The notes: a model not told the origin generated them from the letters alone. Positions 9,083 through 18,582 are shown, numbered from the stretch's first letter. The stretch is 64,000 nt of DNA from Aridibacter famidurans (GCA_024103495.1 JAGFIQ010000138.1:1-64000); one strand, 5' to 3'. Translations and numbers: made by a program.

Positions 9083-9868
9083 TCACCCCAGCCCGGTACC
9101 CGTCAGCCAGTGGCCGCCGTCGACGACCAGAGTCACGCCGCTGATGTACGACGCGGCCGGTGAGCATATGAACAGGGCCGCCTGCTCGATGTCGGCGATC
9201 CTACCGAACCGTTTCAAAGGTATCTTTTTCGTCAGCGATTCCTTCAGCTGAGGCGGGAGCAGGCGCTTCATCCCTTCCGTGTCTTCGATCGGTCCGGGAG
9301 CGATGCCGTTGACCCGGATCCCGTACCTGCCCCATTCCACGGCGAGATTCCTCGTGATCGCATCTACCCCCGCTTTCGCAGCCGAGACGTGGATCTGCAT
9401 CGGTGTCCCAAGGTAATGCAGCGTCGCCGAGATGTTCAGGATTTGCCCCGAGTTCTCCTTAAGCTGATCGAACGCCGCCCGGCAGACGTTGAAAGTGCCT
9501 TTCGTGTCGATATCGACTACCGTCCCAAAGCCGTTCGCCGAAAGCTCGCTCGCCCAGCAAAGAAAATTGCCCGCGGCGCCGTTGACGACGATGTCGATCT
9601 TCCCGAACCGCTCGACCGTTTCGGCGATCGCCTTCTCGACAGTTTCGAAATCTCGGACGTCCGCCGCAACCGCGTGGCATTCCGAGCCGCTTTCCTCGAT
9701 CGCCTTCTTCATCGGCTCGAGATTCTCCATTTTTCGAGACGTGATCGCGACCTTTGCCCCGTGTTCCGCGAGCGCCCGCGCGACTCCGCCTGTGATGCCG
9801 GTCCCGCCTCCGGTAACGAACGCTACCTTCCCTTCGAAAACGTCGGGAGAGAATACTTGCTTGTTCAT
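9083..9868 (-). CDS. SDR oxidoreductase, 2,4-dienoyl-CoA reductase-like
   Basis: A 261-residue short-chain dehydrogenase. The cofactor motif is TGGGTGITGG (about 19-28), followed by the NGAAGNFL strand typical of the 2,4-dienoyl-CoA/trans-2-enoyl-CoA reductase branch. The classical YxxxK motif is not present: the segment is IHVSAAKAG, keeping the Lys but with Val four residues before it. Loss of that Tyr is known in the DECR branch, and the AVEWG, RVNGIAPGPI and DTEGM stretches also fit it. The likely role is NADPH-dependent reduction of unsaturated acyl-CoA during fatty acid breakdown. An acyl-CoA dehydrogenase gene lies 6.5 kb away. The exact substrate is not determinable. Confidence 0.85.
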   Translation of the reverse strand: MNKQVFSPDVFEGKVAFVTGGGTGITGGVARALAEHGAKVAITSRKMENLEPMKKAIEESGSECHAVAADVRDFETVEKAIAETVERFGKIDIVVNGAAGNFLCWASELSANGFGTVVDIDTKGTFNVCRAAFDQLKENSGQILNISATLHYLGTPMQIHVSAAKAGVDAITRNLAVEWGRYGIRVNGIAPGPIEDTEGMKRLLPPQLKESLTKKIPLKRFGRIADIEQAALFICSPAASYISGVTLVVDGGHWLTGTGLG

Positions 9869-9962
9869 ATGCGGCAGATTCTAGCACACCGCCCGCGGGG
9901 CCCGGAGTGCCGGTGCGACACTTTGGTCAAAACACCGCGCGGGATGTAAAATCTTGGTTTCT

Positions 9963-11129
9963 ATGGAGAAACGGAAACTCGGAATCGCGGTCACAGGCCT
10001 CGGCGGAGCTGTCGGGACGACGATGGTCGCCGGCCTGGAACTTCTTCGGCAGGGCGCCATCGGCACCGAGGGACTCCCTCTGGCAGACGCCGATTGCGGA
10101 CTGGCCGGCTACGACGAGATCTCGTTCGCCGGGTGGGACCTTTTCTCCGCCGATCTCGCCGAAGCCGCCCAGGCGCATGACGTTCTTTCGCACAAACAAT
10201 TTGTCGCTTCCGCTCCCGCGCTGAAAGCAGTGCGGCCCCGGCAGGCTGTTGCGAGCAGGGAGTTTCTCGCCAATATCGAGGGCGACAATGTGTTCGAGGC
10301 GAAAGACCATAGGACTGCGGTCGATCGCGTCCGCGAGGACATACGCAGCTTCAAGGAGTCGTGCGAAAGGGTCGTCGTGATCAACCTCGCGTCTACCGAG
10401 AAACTTCCTCTGGAGAGATCTCCTCTCTTTGAAGCCCTCGCCGCATTTGAACGCGGTCTCGACAAGGGAGCTCCGGAGATCTCGCCGGCGATGATCTACG
10501 CGTATGCCTCGATCGCGGAAGGCGTGCCGTACGGCAATTTCACACCGTCGCTCGCGGCCGACATCCCGGCGCTGGTCGAATTCGCGGAGGAAAGGAACGT
10601 CCCTGTCGCGGGAAAGGACGGAAAGACCGGGCAAACGTTCATCAAGACCGTGCTCGCGCCCGCGCTGAAGTCCCGGGCACTGAAGGTAGACGGCTGGTAT
10701 TCGACCAATATTCTTGGAAATCGCGACGGGCTCGCGCTGTCCAATGAGGATTCGCTTAGGTCCAAGGTCAAGACCAAGCACTCCGTCCTGAGGAACATCC
10801 TCGGCTACGAGGTCGAGGATCACATCGTCGACATTCGCTACTACAAGCCGAGGGGCGACAACAAGGAAGCCTGGGACAATATCGACGTAACGGGTTTTCT
10901 CGGACAGCCGATGCAGATAAAGGTCAATTTTCTTTGCCGCGATTCGATCCTTGCGGCGCCTCTCGCGATCGAGATCGCGCGGTGCCTCGATCTTGCCGCG
11001 CGACGCGGGGAAGGCGGTGTCCAGGAGCAGTTGTCGGTCTTTTTCAAGTCGCCTATGACAAGCGGCGGCGAGCCCGAGCAGGCGTTTCACCGGCAGGAAG
11101 AGATGCTTGAAGGGTGGCTTCGCTCCTGA
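9963..11129 (+). CDS. ino1: Inositol-3-phosphate synthase
   Basis: This enzyme converts glucose 6-phosphate to 1L-myo-inositol 3-phosphate with an internal NAD redox cycle, the first step toward inositol lipids or solutes. The 388-residue product begins with a Rossmann motif, GLGGAVGTTMVAG. It carries the family blocks GKTGQTF, NILGNRDG followed by SKVKTKHSVL, RYYKPRGDNKEAWD and CRDSILAAPLAIE. The ATG at 9963 was preferred over a TTG three codons upstream. A TAAAAT box at 9947-9952 would place transcription start very near the ATG, suggesting a short leader. The gene is followed after 11 bases by rarA. Confidence 0.93.
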   Translation: MEKRKLGIAVTGLGGAVGTTMVAGLELLRQGAIGTEGLPLADADCGLAGYDEISFAGWDLFSADLAEAAQAHDVLSHKQFVASAPALKAVRPRQAVASREFLANIEGDNVFEAKDHRTAVDRVREDIRSFKESCERVVVINLASTEKLPLERSPLFEALAAFERGLDKGAPEISPAMIYAYASIAEGVPYGNFTPSLAADIPALVEFAEERNVPVAGKDGKTGQTFIKTVLAPALKSRALKVDGWYSTNILGNRDGLALSNEDSLRSKVKTKHSVLRNILGYEVEDHIVDIRYYKPRGDNKEAWDNIDVTGFLGQPMQIKVNFLCRDSILAAPLAIEIARCLDLAARRGEGGVQEQLSVFFKSPMTSGGEPEQAFHRQEEMLEGWLRS

Positions 11130-11140
11130 TCCGCAACCCA

Positions 11141-12271
11141 ATGGAACCGCTTGCCAGCAGGATCAGACCAAAGACTCTCGAGGAATTCGTCGGGCAGGAG
11201 CACCTTGTCGGCGAGGGAAAGCCGATCCGTTTGGCGATCGAGCAGGGGCACATCTTCTCGTTCGTCCTGTGGGGTCCGCCGGGAGTCGGCAAGACCAGCC
11301 TCGCCCGCATTTATTCAAAGGCTATCAAGGCAGAGCTTTACGAACTCTCCGCCGTGACGGCCGGGAAGAACGACATACGGAAGATCGTCGATTCCCCCGT
11401 GACCGACGGGCGGCCGCGGGTCCTGTTTCTGGACGAGATCCACAGATTCAACAAGGCGCAGCAGGACTTTCTTCTTCCGTACGTCGAGAGCGGGGAACTC
11501 GTCCTGATCGGCGCGACGACCGAGAATCCGAGCTTCGAGGTCATCTCGCCTTTGCTTTCGCGCCTTCGAGTGTTCGTGCTGAACGAACTTGCCGACGAGG
11601 AAATGTCGGAGATCATCGGCCGGACCGGCGTTGATATCGGCGACGAAGCGCGGGAATGGCTGATCGCGATGGCGAACGGCGACGCGCGGCAGGCGATCAC
11701 GATGATCGAGAACACTTCGGACCTGTACAGCGAGCTGTCGGTCGAGAACTTCAGGAACGCGCTCCAGTCGAAATACCTACGGTACGACAAGAAAGGAGAA
11801 GAGCATTACAACACGATCAGCGCCTTCATTAAGTCGATGCGTGCCAGCCAGCCGGACGCGGCGATGTATTACCTGGCGAGGATGCTGGATTCGGGCGAGG
11901 ACCCGAAGTTCATCGCGCGGCGTATGGTGATCTTTGCTTCGGAGGACATAGGGCTCGCGGTGCCGACGGCGCTCGTGGTTGCGAATGAGGTCTTCCGCGC
12001 GGTCGAGACGATCGGACTTCCGGAATGCGCGATCAACCTCGCCCACGGAGTGGCATATTTGGCGGGCTGCAAGAAAGATCGCTCGGCTTACGACGCTCTG
12101 AAAGAAGCGATGGCGGATGTGAAGAAGCACGGCAATCTCCCGATACCTCTGGAGATCCGCAACGCTCCGACCCGCCTGATGAAGGACCTGAAGTACGGCG
12201 AGGGCTACGACGCGTATACCTCGGAGAGCCTGCTCCCGGAGAAGTTGAAAAAGAAGAAGTATTTGAAGTGA
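11141..12271 (+). CDS. rarA: Replication-associated recombination protein RarA (MgsA)
   Basis: A AAA+ ATPase that acts at stalled replication forks, related to clamp loaders. The protein opens PLASRIRPKTLEEFVGQ, the family signature. It has Walker A GPPGVGKTS, Walker B FLDEIHRFNKAQQD and the ATTENPSFEV sensor region. The C-terminal part holds the MgsA-type HYNTISAFIKSMRGS-like block (here with MRAS) and the DPKFIARRM and ASEDIGLA motifs. The ATG at 11141 gives 376 residues. A GTG at 11114, overlapping the end of ino1, would add nine residues and cannot be excluded. Neither start has a strong ribosome site. Confidence 0.94.
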   Translation: MEPLASRIRPKTLEEFVGQEHLVGEGKPIRLAIEQGHIFSFVLWGPPGVGKTSLARIYSKAIKAELYELSAVTAGKNDIRKIVDSPVTDGRPRVLFLDEIHRFNKAQQDFLLPYVESGELVLIGATTENPSFEVISPLLSRLRVFVLNELADEEMSEIIGRTGVDIGDEAREWLIAMANGDARQAITMIENTSDLYSELSVENFRNALQSKYLRYDKKGEEHYNTISAFIKSMRASQPDAAMYYLARMLDSGEDPKFIARRMVIFASEDIGLAVPTALVVANEVFRAVETIGLPECAINLAHGVAYLAGCKKDRSAYDALKEAMADVKKHGNLPIPLEIRNAPTRLMKDLKYGEGYDAYTSESLLPEKLKKKKYLK

Positions 12272-12292
12272 GTTGGCCGAGTTTGGCGAGTT

Positions 12293-12617
12293 GTAGGGGC
12301 GGGGCTTGTCCCCGCCCGTCGTGACTTTAGTTTCTCTTCGCCGCGGAGCGGCGACGGAAGGTAGCCCCGGGCCAGCCGCAGGCGCAGCCCGGGGTATCGG
12401 GCAAAAAATGTGACCCGCCCCGGAGGGGCTGTGCAATCGGAACCCCGAGCACAATCGGAACCCCGAGCACAATCGGAACCCCGCACACAATCGGAACCCC
12501 GAGCGCGAGCGAGGGGCATAACAATTCCGCAGCGCTTCGCGTTGCAGCCCGGAGGGCTGCTCTAAACGGTTGCGATAGGCGTGCGTTCCGACGGGCGGGA
12601 ACAAGCCCCGCCCCTAC
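12293..12617. repeat. Long inverted repeat enclosing REP-like and tandem repeats
   Basis: The left arm (12293-12321) begins GTAGGGGCGGGGCTTGT. The right arm (12589-12617) is its complement over 29 bp with a single mismatch, and overlaps the stop codon of the TPR gene. Inside are a palindrome-rich block with CGCCGCGGAGCGGCG (about 12341-12400), four 18-bp tandem units CAATCGGAACCCCGAGCA (12434-12505) and a REP-like copy ending GCTCTAAACGG (12529-12569). No gene is seen in the interval. Confidence 0.75.
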
Positions 12618-13525
12618 CTTCTTGCCAGTTCAGCCTCCGCGGCGATGTACCCGAAGCTCGACCACTGGTCCGTTTCAAGGATCTTCCTGTAGATCGTCTC
12701 CGCCTTCTCCTTGTCGCCGTGGATCAGGAAGTAGGTGCCGATACCGTAGCCCATCGTCGCGTTCTGCAGACCGTCCCCGCTGTCGCGGATCTCTGTCAGA
12801 AGAGTTTCGGGTTTGACCTTCCCGGCGTACAGCTTCAGGAGCTTGTAGTAGCTGTCGTTCTCGATGATGTCGAGCCCGTCCTTCACCGATTTCAGCACCT
12901 TCTCCGCTTCTTTCTTCTTCCCGAGTCTCATCAGCGTCAGGTAGTGCCAGTTCTGGGTCGCGACGAACATGTCCGGGTTCTTTGAGACCTTCAGGCATTC
13001 CTCGTATGCCTTCAGAGCATTCTCGAAATCTCCCTGAAGGTAGTATGCGAGACCGAGGTGATAGAAGATGTTCGAATGAAGCGTCGATGTGGGGATGTTC
13101 CTGGCGTTCGGAAGCCCGTCGGGTTCGACCTCGTCGGGCTTGCCTTTTACGAGCTCGGCCGCCTTCTTCAGATCAGCGATCGCGTCGTTCAGGCACCGGA
13201 TCGAGATGTAGCGGTGGCCGCGATGGCGGAAAAGCCTCGCGTCGTTCGCATGCTTCTCTAAGGCCTTCGTGAAAACCCCGATAGCCTCCTTGTACTTGCC
13301 AAGGTATGCGGTCCGCCGGCCGTACCAGATCGCGGCGTCCGCGCTTTCGGGTTTCCCTTCGAAGTCCGCCTTCGCTTTTGCGAGGTTCGCCTCATACTCG
13401 GCTTTGACCTCTTCCGAGAACGACATTTCTGGGATCTTGACGTCGGCCCAGCAAGAGCCGTTCTGGGCCGAGACAATTGAAGTGAAGAGGAGTAATGCGG
13501 CAACCGAGACGATCAGGTTTTTCAT
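12614..13525 (-). CDS. Secreted tetratricopeptide-repeat protein
   Basis: A 303-residue product with a signal peptide (MKNLIVSVAALLLFTSIVSA), then helical repeats with TPR spacing. Clear units are AAIWYGRRTAYLGKYKEAI, ARLFRHRGHRYISIRCLNDAI, IFYHLGLAYYLQGDFENAL and QNWHYLTLMRLGKKKEA. The product is probably periplasmic and protein-binding; no catalytic motif is visible. The frame is open seven codons further upstream, but the ATG at 13525 places the positively charged signal-peptide start correctly. A short conserved-looking segment, GSCWADVKIPEMSF, follows the cleavage region. The specific partner is unknown. Confidence 0.85.
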   Translation of the reverse strand: MKNLIVSVAALLLFTSIVSAQNGSCWADVKIPEMSFSEEVKAEYEANLAKAKADFEGKPESADAAIWYGRRTAYLGKYKEAIGVFTKALEKHANDARLFRHRGHRYISIRCLNDAIADLKKAAELVKGKPDEVEPDGLPNARNIPTSTLHSNIFYHLGLAYYLQGDFENALKAYEECLKVSKNPDMFVATQNWHYLTLMRLGKKKEAEKVLKSVKDGLDIIENDSYYKLLKLYAGKVKPETLLTEIRDSGDGLQNATMGYGIGTYFLIHGDKEKAETIYRKILETDQWSSFGYIAAEAELARR

Positions 13526-13573
13526 AGCCACGGATGATATCTTCAAACCGCCCGTTCGTAAATCCGCCCGCCT

Positions 13574-14611
13574 CTATGCATTCACCTTTTCCTTCGCGAG
13601 CAGCTTCTCCTTCCTCTTCTTTCCCCATCGGTATCCGCTCGTCTCGCCGTTGCTCTTCACGACACGATGGCAGGGAATGACAAGCGCGACACGGTTTGCG
13701 GCGCAGGCTCCCGCGACGGCGCGGACCGCTTTCGGATTGCCGAGCTTCTTAGCGATGTCGGCGTAGGAGACAGTCTCGCCGTAAGGGATCTCGCGCAGCG
13801 CCTCCCAGACCCGAAGCTGAAACGCGGTCGCCTGAAGATCGAGCGGAAGCACGAGCCTTTTTCGGCTTCCTTTAATGTTCTCAAGGATCGCTTCGAGGTA
13901 TTTCGAGACCGAGCCGTCTTCGCGGGAGATCTCCGCTTCCGGGTATTCTTCCTTCAGACCTTCGACGAGGCCTTTCATGCTGTCGCCGAAATTCACCGCG
14001 CAGATGCCTTTCTTTGTCCGCGCCACAAGTATCTTGCCGAGCTCGCAGTCGGCAACCGTGTATTCGATATTCATTCCGATCCCGCCTTTCTTATATGTAG
14101 CCGGGGTCATTCCCAGCTTCTCCGAAACATTCTCATAGAGCCGGCTGCTCGAGCCGTATCCCGCGTCGTACATAGCGTCGATCACCTCGTTTCCTTTTCT
14201 TATACCTTCCTTGAACTTTCCGATCCGTACCGCCTCTCCGTACTTCCTTGGCGAGACGCCTATTATCTCTTTGAACACCTTTTGAAAATGCGCCGGGCTC
14301 ATACCCGCATCGCCGGCGAGATCAGCCAATGAAATGTCGCTCGATTCTTCCAGGACCTCGCACGCGCGGATCACCGCTTCCGTGGCCGCATCCGGTTTCT
14401 CGCTCGCCGGCCTGCACCGCTTGCAGGCCCTGTAACCCGCCTGCTCCGCCGCGCCCGTGTCGAAAAAGAACCGGACGTTCTCGCGCTTCGGCGTCCGTGC
14501 CGAACACGACGGCTTGCAGTAGATCCCGGTCGAACCCACTCCGTAAAAGAACGCGCCGTTGAACCGCTCGTCCCTATCAGCCACCGCTTTCCAGAAGATC
14601 TCTCGTTCCAT
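13574..14611 (-). CDS. ada: Bifunctional Ada: methylphosphotriester/O6-methylguanine-DNA methyltransferase and activator
   Basis: Ada removes methyl groups from DNA to its own cysteines and, once methylated, activates the adaptive response genes. The 345-residue product has all three parts. The N-terminal zinc domain has C32, C36, C63 and C66 in YCKPSC and ACKRC, with C32 the expected methyl acceptor for phosphotriesters. An AraC-type HTH is centred on LADLAGDAGMSPAHFQKVFK. The C-terminal transferase has the active site IPCHRVV (C314) after GACAANRVAL. All key residues are present. It is divergently oriented to the isomerase gene, with only 91 bp between them for both promoters. Confidence 0.95.
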   Translation of the reverse strand: MEREIFWKAVADRDERFNGAFFYGVGSTGIYCKPSCSARTPKRENVRFFFDTGAAEQAGYRACKRCRPASEKPDAATEAVIRACEVLEESSDISLADLAGDAGMSPAHFQKVFKEIIGVSPRKYGEAVRIGKFKEGIRKGNEVIDAMYDAGYGSSSRLYENVSEKLGMTPATYKKGGIGMNIEYTVADCELGKILVARTKKGICAVNFGDSMKGLVEGLKEEYPEAEISREDGSVSKYLEAILENIKGSRKRLVLPLDLQATAFQLRVWEALREIPYGETVSYADIAKKLGNPKAVRAVAGACAANRVALVIPCHRVVKSNGETSGYRWGKKRKEKLLAKEKVNA

Positions 14612-14702
14612 AGCCGCAAGTTTATCCGCCGTTGAAATCGAAATCTATCCGATTCTTGCGGTTGAATTCCGAGTTTCGAAATTTGTCTGATAGATTGTCT
14701 CT

Positions 14703-16382
14703 ATGCTGAAGAGATTTTCGATGGTCCTGCCTGCAGGCCTGCAGGCGAAGCTCGATGAAGAGCTCGCGCGGATCAAGGAAGAGCGCCTGATCTCAAGGAT
14801 CTGGGAGCGCGACGCGTCCCCTTGGACCGGAGGCGAAGAAGGGAAGTGGCTGGGCTGGCTCGACATTCCGAAACGCGAGCAAGCCGATCTGTCCAAATAC
14901 GAGGCCATCTCGAACGCCCTTGAAGAATTCGACGACATCGCACTTCTGGGGATGGGAGGCTCCTCGCTTTGCCCCGATGTCCTGTCGAAGGTATTCGGAG
15001 TCGAGCATTTCAACGTGCTCGATTCGACGGTACCCGACCAGGTCGCACGGCTGACGCACGCTATCGATCCCGCGCGGACGCTGTTCATCGTCGCCAGCAA
15101 GAGCGGAACTACGCTCGAGCCGAACATCTTTCTCGATCATTTCTTTGATCTCGTATCCGCTGCCAAAGGGAAACAGCACGCCGGCGGGAACTTCGTCGCT
15201 ATCACCGATCCGGGATCGAAGCTCGAAGCGATTGCCGAGCGCGACGGATTCCGGAACGTGTTTCTCGGAGATCCGCGGATCGGCGGAAGGTTCTCCGCGC
15301 TTTCGGTCTTCGGGATGGCTCCCGCTTCGGCGATGGGACTCGACACCGCGGCGATTATCGCCGCCGGCGAGCGTATGGCGGAGGACTGTTACGGAAGCGA
15401 GCCTTCGATGAACGCTGGTGCGGTTCTCGGAGCGCTGCTCGGGACGTGCTGGAAGGAGGGAAGGGACAAGCTTGAGATCCTCGCGTCTCCTTCCGTGTCT
15501 TCGATGGGCGCCTGGATGGAACAGCTGATCGCGGAAAGCACGGGAAAGGAAGGCAAAGCGATCATCCCGTTCGACCTCGGCGGCACAGTATCCGGAAACC
15601 CGGGGCGAAAGGACCGCGTGTCCGCCTATTTGCGCACGAGCGAAGGTTTCGCACAGGACCACGAGGAATTTGTCGAATTGCTGAAGGCCGCGGGCGAGCC
15701 CGTGATAACGATCGAGATGGACGAGAAGACCGGGATCGGCGCCGAGTTCTTCAGGTGGGAGTTCGCTACGGCGGTTGCGGGAGCGTTGATGGGGATCGAT
15801 CCTTTCAATCAGCCGGATGTCGAATCGGCGAAGGTCGAGGCGAGAAAGCTGACCGATGCATACGAGGAGACGGGCGAGCTTCCCGAAGAGAAAGAGTTCT
15901 TCGAAGGCGACGGCTTCACATTCTTCACGAACGCCGAGAACAGGGTCGCGATCGGCGAGATCGGCGACGCGAAAGGAATCGTAAACGCGCACTTCGATAG
16001 GATCAGCCCCGGCGACCACGCCGCGATACTCGCCTATGTCGATATGAACGACGAGAACATCGAGCTCCTCGAACGGATCCGTACGGCGATCGTCGAGAGG
16101 TACGGCGTTTCCGTGAGCCTGCAGTTCGGGCCGCGGTTTCTTCATTCGACCGGGCAGGCGTTCAAGGGAGGATCAAACTCAGGCGTTTTTCTTCAGGTCT
16201 CCTCGGACGATGCCGAAGATATCGACGTGCCGGGCAAGGACTACACCTTCGGCGTCGTGAAGGACGCGCAGGCGAGAGGAGATTTTCAGGTTCTTCTGGA
16301 TCGCGGACGAAGGGCTCTTCGCGCGAAGTTCGAAGGGCCTTCACTTGAAGCGCTCAGAAAGCTCGAATCGATGATCGATTGA
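14703..16382 (+). CDS. pgi: Glucose-6-phosphate isomerase, SIS-domain type
   Basis: This enzyme interconverts glucose 6-phosphate and fructose 6-phosphate. The 559-residue protein has the SIS-domain phosphate-binding loops [12 protein letters not shown] and ASKSGTT, then [15 protein letters not shown], all typical of phosphoglucose isomerase. The C-terminal segment [20 protein letters not shown], with its His and Lys, resembles the isomerase half of the transaldolase-isomerase fusion proteins more than classical Pgi. No transaldolase part is attached or adjacent. The stop is one base before the next start, so it is co-transcribed with the acyl-CoA dehydrogenase. Confidence 0.88.
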   Translation: MLKRFSMVLPAGLQAKLDEELARIKEERLISRIWERDASPWTGGEEGKWLGWLDIPKREQADLSKYEAISNALEEFDDIALLGMGGSSLCPDVLSKVFGVEHFNVLDSTVPDQVARLTHAIDPARTLFIVASKSGTTLEPNIFLDHFFDLVSAAKGKQHAGGNFVAITDPGSKLEAIAERDGFRNVFLGDPRIGGRFSALSVFGMAPASAMGLDTAAIIAAGERMAEDCYGSEPSMNAGAVLGALLGTCWKEGRDKLEILASPSVSSMGAWMEQLIAESTGKEGKAIIPFDLGGTVSGNPGRKDRVSAYLRTSEGFAQDHEEFVELLKAAGEPVITIEMDEKTGIGAEFFRWEFATAVAGALMGIDPFNQPDVESAKVEARKLTDAYEETGELPEEKEFFEGDGFTFFTNAENRVAIGEIGDAKGIVNAHFDRISPGDHAAILAYVDMNDENIELLERIRTAIVERYGVSVSLQFGPRFLHSTGQAFKGGSNSGVFLQVSSDDAEDIDVPGKDYTFGVVKDAQARGDFQVLLDRGRRALRAKFEGPSLEALRKLESMID

Positions 16383-16383
16383 T

Positions 16384-17580
16384 ATGGACTTCGACCATTC
16401 GCAAATTTCAAAGGAAAAACTCTCCGCCGTCAGGCGGTTCATGGCGGAGCACGTCTATCCGAACGAGCGACGGTATCAGGAGGAGATCTCGAACGGTGAC
16501 CGATGGAAGCCGCTTGAACTGATCGAAGACCTCAAATCGAAGGCGAAGTCGGAAGGACTTTGGAATCTGTTCCTTCCCGAAGTTTCGGGACTCTCCAATG
16601 TCGATTACGCTCCTCTCGCCGAAGAGATGGGGCGCGTGTACTGGTCGGCGGAGGCTTTCAATTGCTCGGCGCCTGACACGGGGAATATGGAGGTCCTGCA
16701 TATGTACGGGACCGATGAGCAGAAAGAGCGCTGGCTGAAGCCTCTTCTCGAAGGCGAGATCCGTTCGTGTTTTGCGATGACAGAGCCGGAAGTGGCCTCG
16801 TCGGACGCGACGAACATAAGGGCTTCGATCGAGCCGGACGGGGACGAATACGTCCTCAGCGGAAGGAAGTGGTGGTCGACGGGTGCGATCGACGAACGGT
16901 GCAGACTCGCCATCTTTATGGGAAAGACTGATGAGAGCGCACCGAAACACCTGCAGCAGTCAATGATCCTTGTCCCGATGGACGCGGAAGGAGTAGAGGT
17001 CGAGCGGGCACTGACGGTAATGGGATACGACGACGCTCCGAACGGGCACGCGGAAGTGGTGTTCGATAACGTGCGCGTGCCGAAGTCGAATCTGCTTCTC
17101 GGAGAAGGGCGCGGATTCGAGATCGCTCAGGGGAGGCTAGGCCCCGGAAGGGTCCATCATTGCATGCGCCTGATCGGTCTCGCGGAGCGTTCGATCGAGC
17201 TGATGATCAAGAGGGCCAACGAAAGGATCGCGTTCGGTAAGAAGCTCTCGGAACAGGGCGTGGTCCGCGAGTGGATCGCCCGTTCCAGGGCGGAGATCGA
17301 TCAGGCGCGCCTGCTTGTCCTAAAGACCGCCTGGATGATGGACCGGGAAGGGAACAAGGCGGCGAGAAAAGAGATCGCGATGATCAAGGCGGTGGTGCCT
17401 TCGATGGCGCTCGGAGTGATCGACCGCGCGATCCAGGCCTTCGGCGGTGCGGGGGTCTCGCAGGATTTCCCGCTCGCGTTCGCGTGGACGACGGCGAGGA
17501 TGCTTCGCATCGCGGACGGCCCTGACGAGGTCCACTGGGCGAGCGTCGGGAAGATGGAGGTTGCGGGTCGTGAATCGTGA
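16384..17580 (+). CDS. Acyl-CoA dehydrogenase (ACAD10/11-like)
   Basis: A 398-residue FAD-dependent acyl-CoA dehydrogenase, introducing the alpha-beta double bond in acyl-CoA. Family motifs in order are [16 protein letters not shown] (flavin-binding strand), [46 protein letters not shown] and [15 protein letters not shown], ending with ADGPDEVHW. The WWSTGA and [11 protein letters not shown] forms and the Asp in ADGPDEVH favour the ACAD10/ACAD11 branch over short-chain enzymes. It is translationally close to the upstream isomerase (one base). With the dienoyl-CoA-reductase-like SDR it suggests fatty acid breakdown, but chain-length preference cannot be read. Confidence 0.92.
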   Translation: MDFDHSQISKEKLSAVRRFMAEHVYPNERRYQEEISNGDRWKPLELIEDLKSKAKSEGLWNLFLPEVSGLSNVDYAPLAEEMGRVYWSAEAFNCSAPDTGNMEVLHMYGTDEQKERWLKPLLEGEIRSCFAMTEPEVASSDATNIRASIEPDGDEYVLSGRKWWSTGAIDERCRLAIFMGKTDESAPKHLQQSMILVPMDAEGVEVERALTVMGYDDAPNGHAEVVFDNVRVPKSNLLLGEGRGFEIAQGRLGPGRVHHCMRLIGLAERSIELMIKRANERIAFGKKLSEQGVVREWIARSRAEIDQARLLVLKTAWMMDREGNKAARKEIAMIKAVVPSMALGVIDRAIQAFGGAGVSQDFPLAFAWTTARMLRIADGPDEVHWASVGKMEVAGRES

Positions 17581-17840
17581 ATCGTGAATCGTGAATTGTA
17601 AATCGTGAATCGGAGATCCTGAATGGAGAATGGAGAATTGAAGATTGAGGATGTTTCCGGCTATTCGCGATGAGCTATTGCATTCGTCAACTTTAGGATC
17701 GAAACTCTAATTATTCAGGATCGAAACTCTACTTGGCCTAGATTGCTGTACGGAAATTTCAAACTAACTCTCCATTTTTAACTCTCAATTCTCATCGGTC
17801 TTCTCGCTATTTACGATTTACGATTCACGATTTACTATAG
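17581..17840. repeat. Fold-back region with GTGAATCGTGAATC word arrays
   Basis: Overlapping copies of GTGAATC follow the dehydrogenase stop immediately (17571-17610), then GAATGGAGAATGGAGAAT. The right side (about 17768-17837) holds the complementary words CTCCATTTTTAACTCTCAATTC and ATTTACGATTTACGATTC. In the middle, AGGATCGAAACTCTA occurs twice (17694-17708 and 17717-17731). No gene is seen here. A similar GTGAATCGTGAA array is at 54909-54963. Confidence 0.7.
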
Positions 17841-17849
17841 GTCAGCCAG

Positions 17850-18341
17850 ATGGATATCCGCCACGCAACAAAGGACGACGCAGCGCAGATCGCCGAGATC
17901 TACAATCATTACGTCACGTTCACCCACCACACGTTCGAGACCGAACCGGTAGAGGCCTCCGAAATGGAAGCGAGGATCGAGGAAGTGTCGAACGGATATC
18001 CTTTCCTTGTCGCGGTCGACGACGGAAACATTCTCGGATACGCGTTCGCCGCCCAGTTCAAGCTCCGCCAGGCGTATGAGCATTCCGCCGAGGTTTCGAT
18101 CTACGTAAAGAACGACGCCAAGCAGAGAGGGATCGGGACGCGCCTGTACGACCGGCTCTTCACCGAACTGCACGAAACGCTGACGCACGCGATACTCGCC
18201 GGCATCGCGTTGCCGAACGACGCGAGCATCGCGTTTCACGAAAAGCTCGGCTTCAAGAAGGTGGCGCACTTCCGCGAGGTCGGTTACAAGATCGGCCGCT
18301 GGGTGGATGTCGGGTACTGGGAGCTGCTGCCTGAGGCTTGA
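17850..18341 (+). CDS. GNAT N-acetyltransferase, phosphinothricin-acetyltransferase-like
   Basis: A 163-residue GNAT protein transferring acetyl from acetyl-CoA to an amine. It begins DIRHATKDDAAQIAEIYNHY, has the acetyl-CoA loop KQRGIGTRLYDRL (Q/RxxGxG/A), and ends with the FHEKLGFKKVAHFREVGYK block and WVDVGYWEL, which are typical of the PAT/MnaT branch. Members of this branch acetylate phosphinothricin, methionine sulfoximine or similar amino acids, so the natural substrate is uncertain. It stands alone between two repeat-bearing gaps. Confidence 0.88.
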   Translation: MDIRHATKDDAAQIAEIYNHYVTFTHHTFETEPVEASEMEARIEEVSNGYPFLVAVDDGNILGYAFAAQFKLRQAYEHSAEVSIYVKNDAKQRGIGTRLYDRLFTELHETLTHAILAGIALPNDASIAFHEKLGFKKVAHFREVGYKIGRWVDVGYWELLPEA

Positions 18342-18458
18342 AAGTTCCAGCTTTCAAGTTCCAGGTTCAAGGCGGGTCCTGAGGTTCCGGTTTACGGATC
18401 CTATGACGTAGGAGCGAGGCCGCGGACGCGACGACGGATCAGCATCTGCCTCCGGCGC

Positions 18459-18582
18459 CGTTTAGAGCAGCCCTCCGGGCTGCAATGCAGCGCAAAGCGC
18501 TGTGGTCACCAGCGACACAGAATGCTCCGTTTAGAGCAGCCCTCCGGGCTGAAATGCAGCGCGAAGCGCTGCTCTAAACGGG
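18459..18582. repeat. Two copies of the REP-like CTCTAAACGG palindrome
   Basis: Copies at 18459-18506 and 18527-18582 read CGTTTAGAGCAGCCCTCCGG, GCTGCAATGCAGCGCAAAGC and related bases. The second copy is complete, starting CGTTTAGAGCAGC and ending with its complement GCTGCTCTAAACGG. They occupy the centre of the 527-bp gap 18342-18868. The rest of that gap, up to the TPR gene, shows nothing recognisable. Confidence 0.8.

Noticed and set aside
9927..11141. Minus-strand frame of 404 codons
   Set aside because: Antisense to the inositol-3-phosphate synthase gene, with Arg-rich composition typical of a shadow frame.
12434..12505. Possible CRISPR
   Set aside because: The 18-bp units abut with no spacers and no cas genes are present.
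14793..16145. Minus-strand frame of 450 codons
   Set aside because: Antisense to the glucose-6-phosphate isomerase gene; no ribosome site and no motif.
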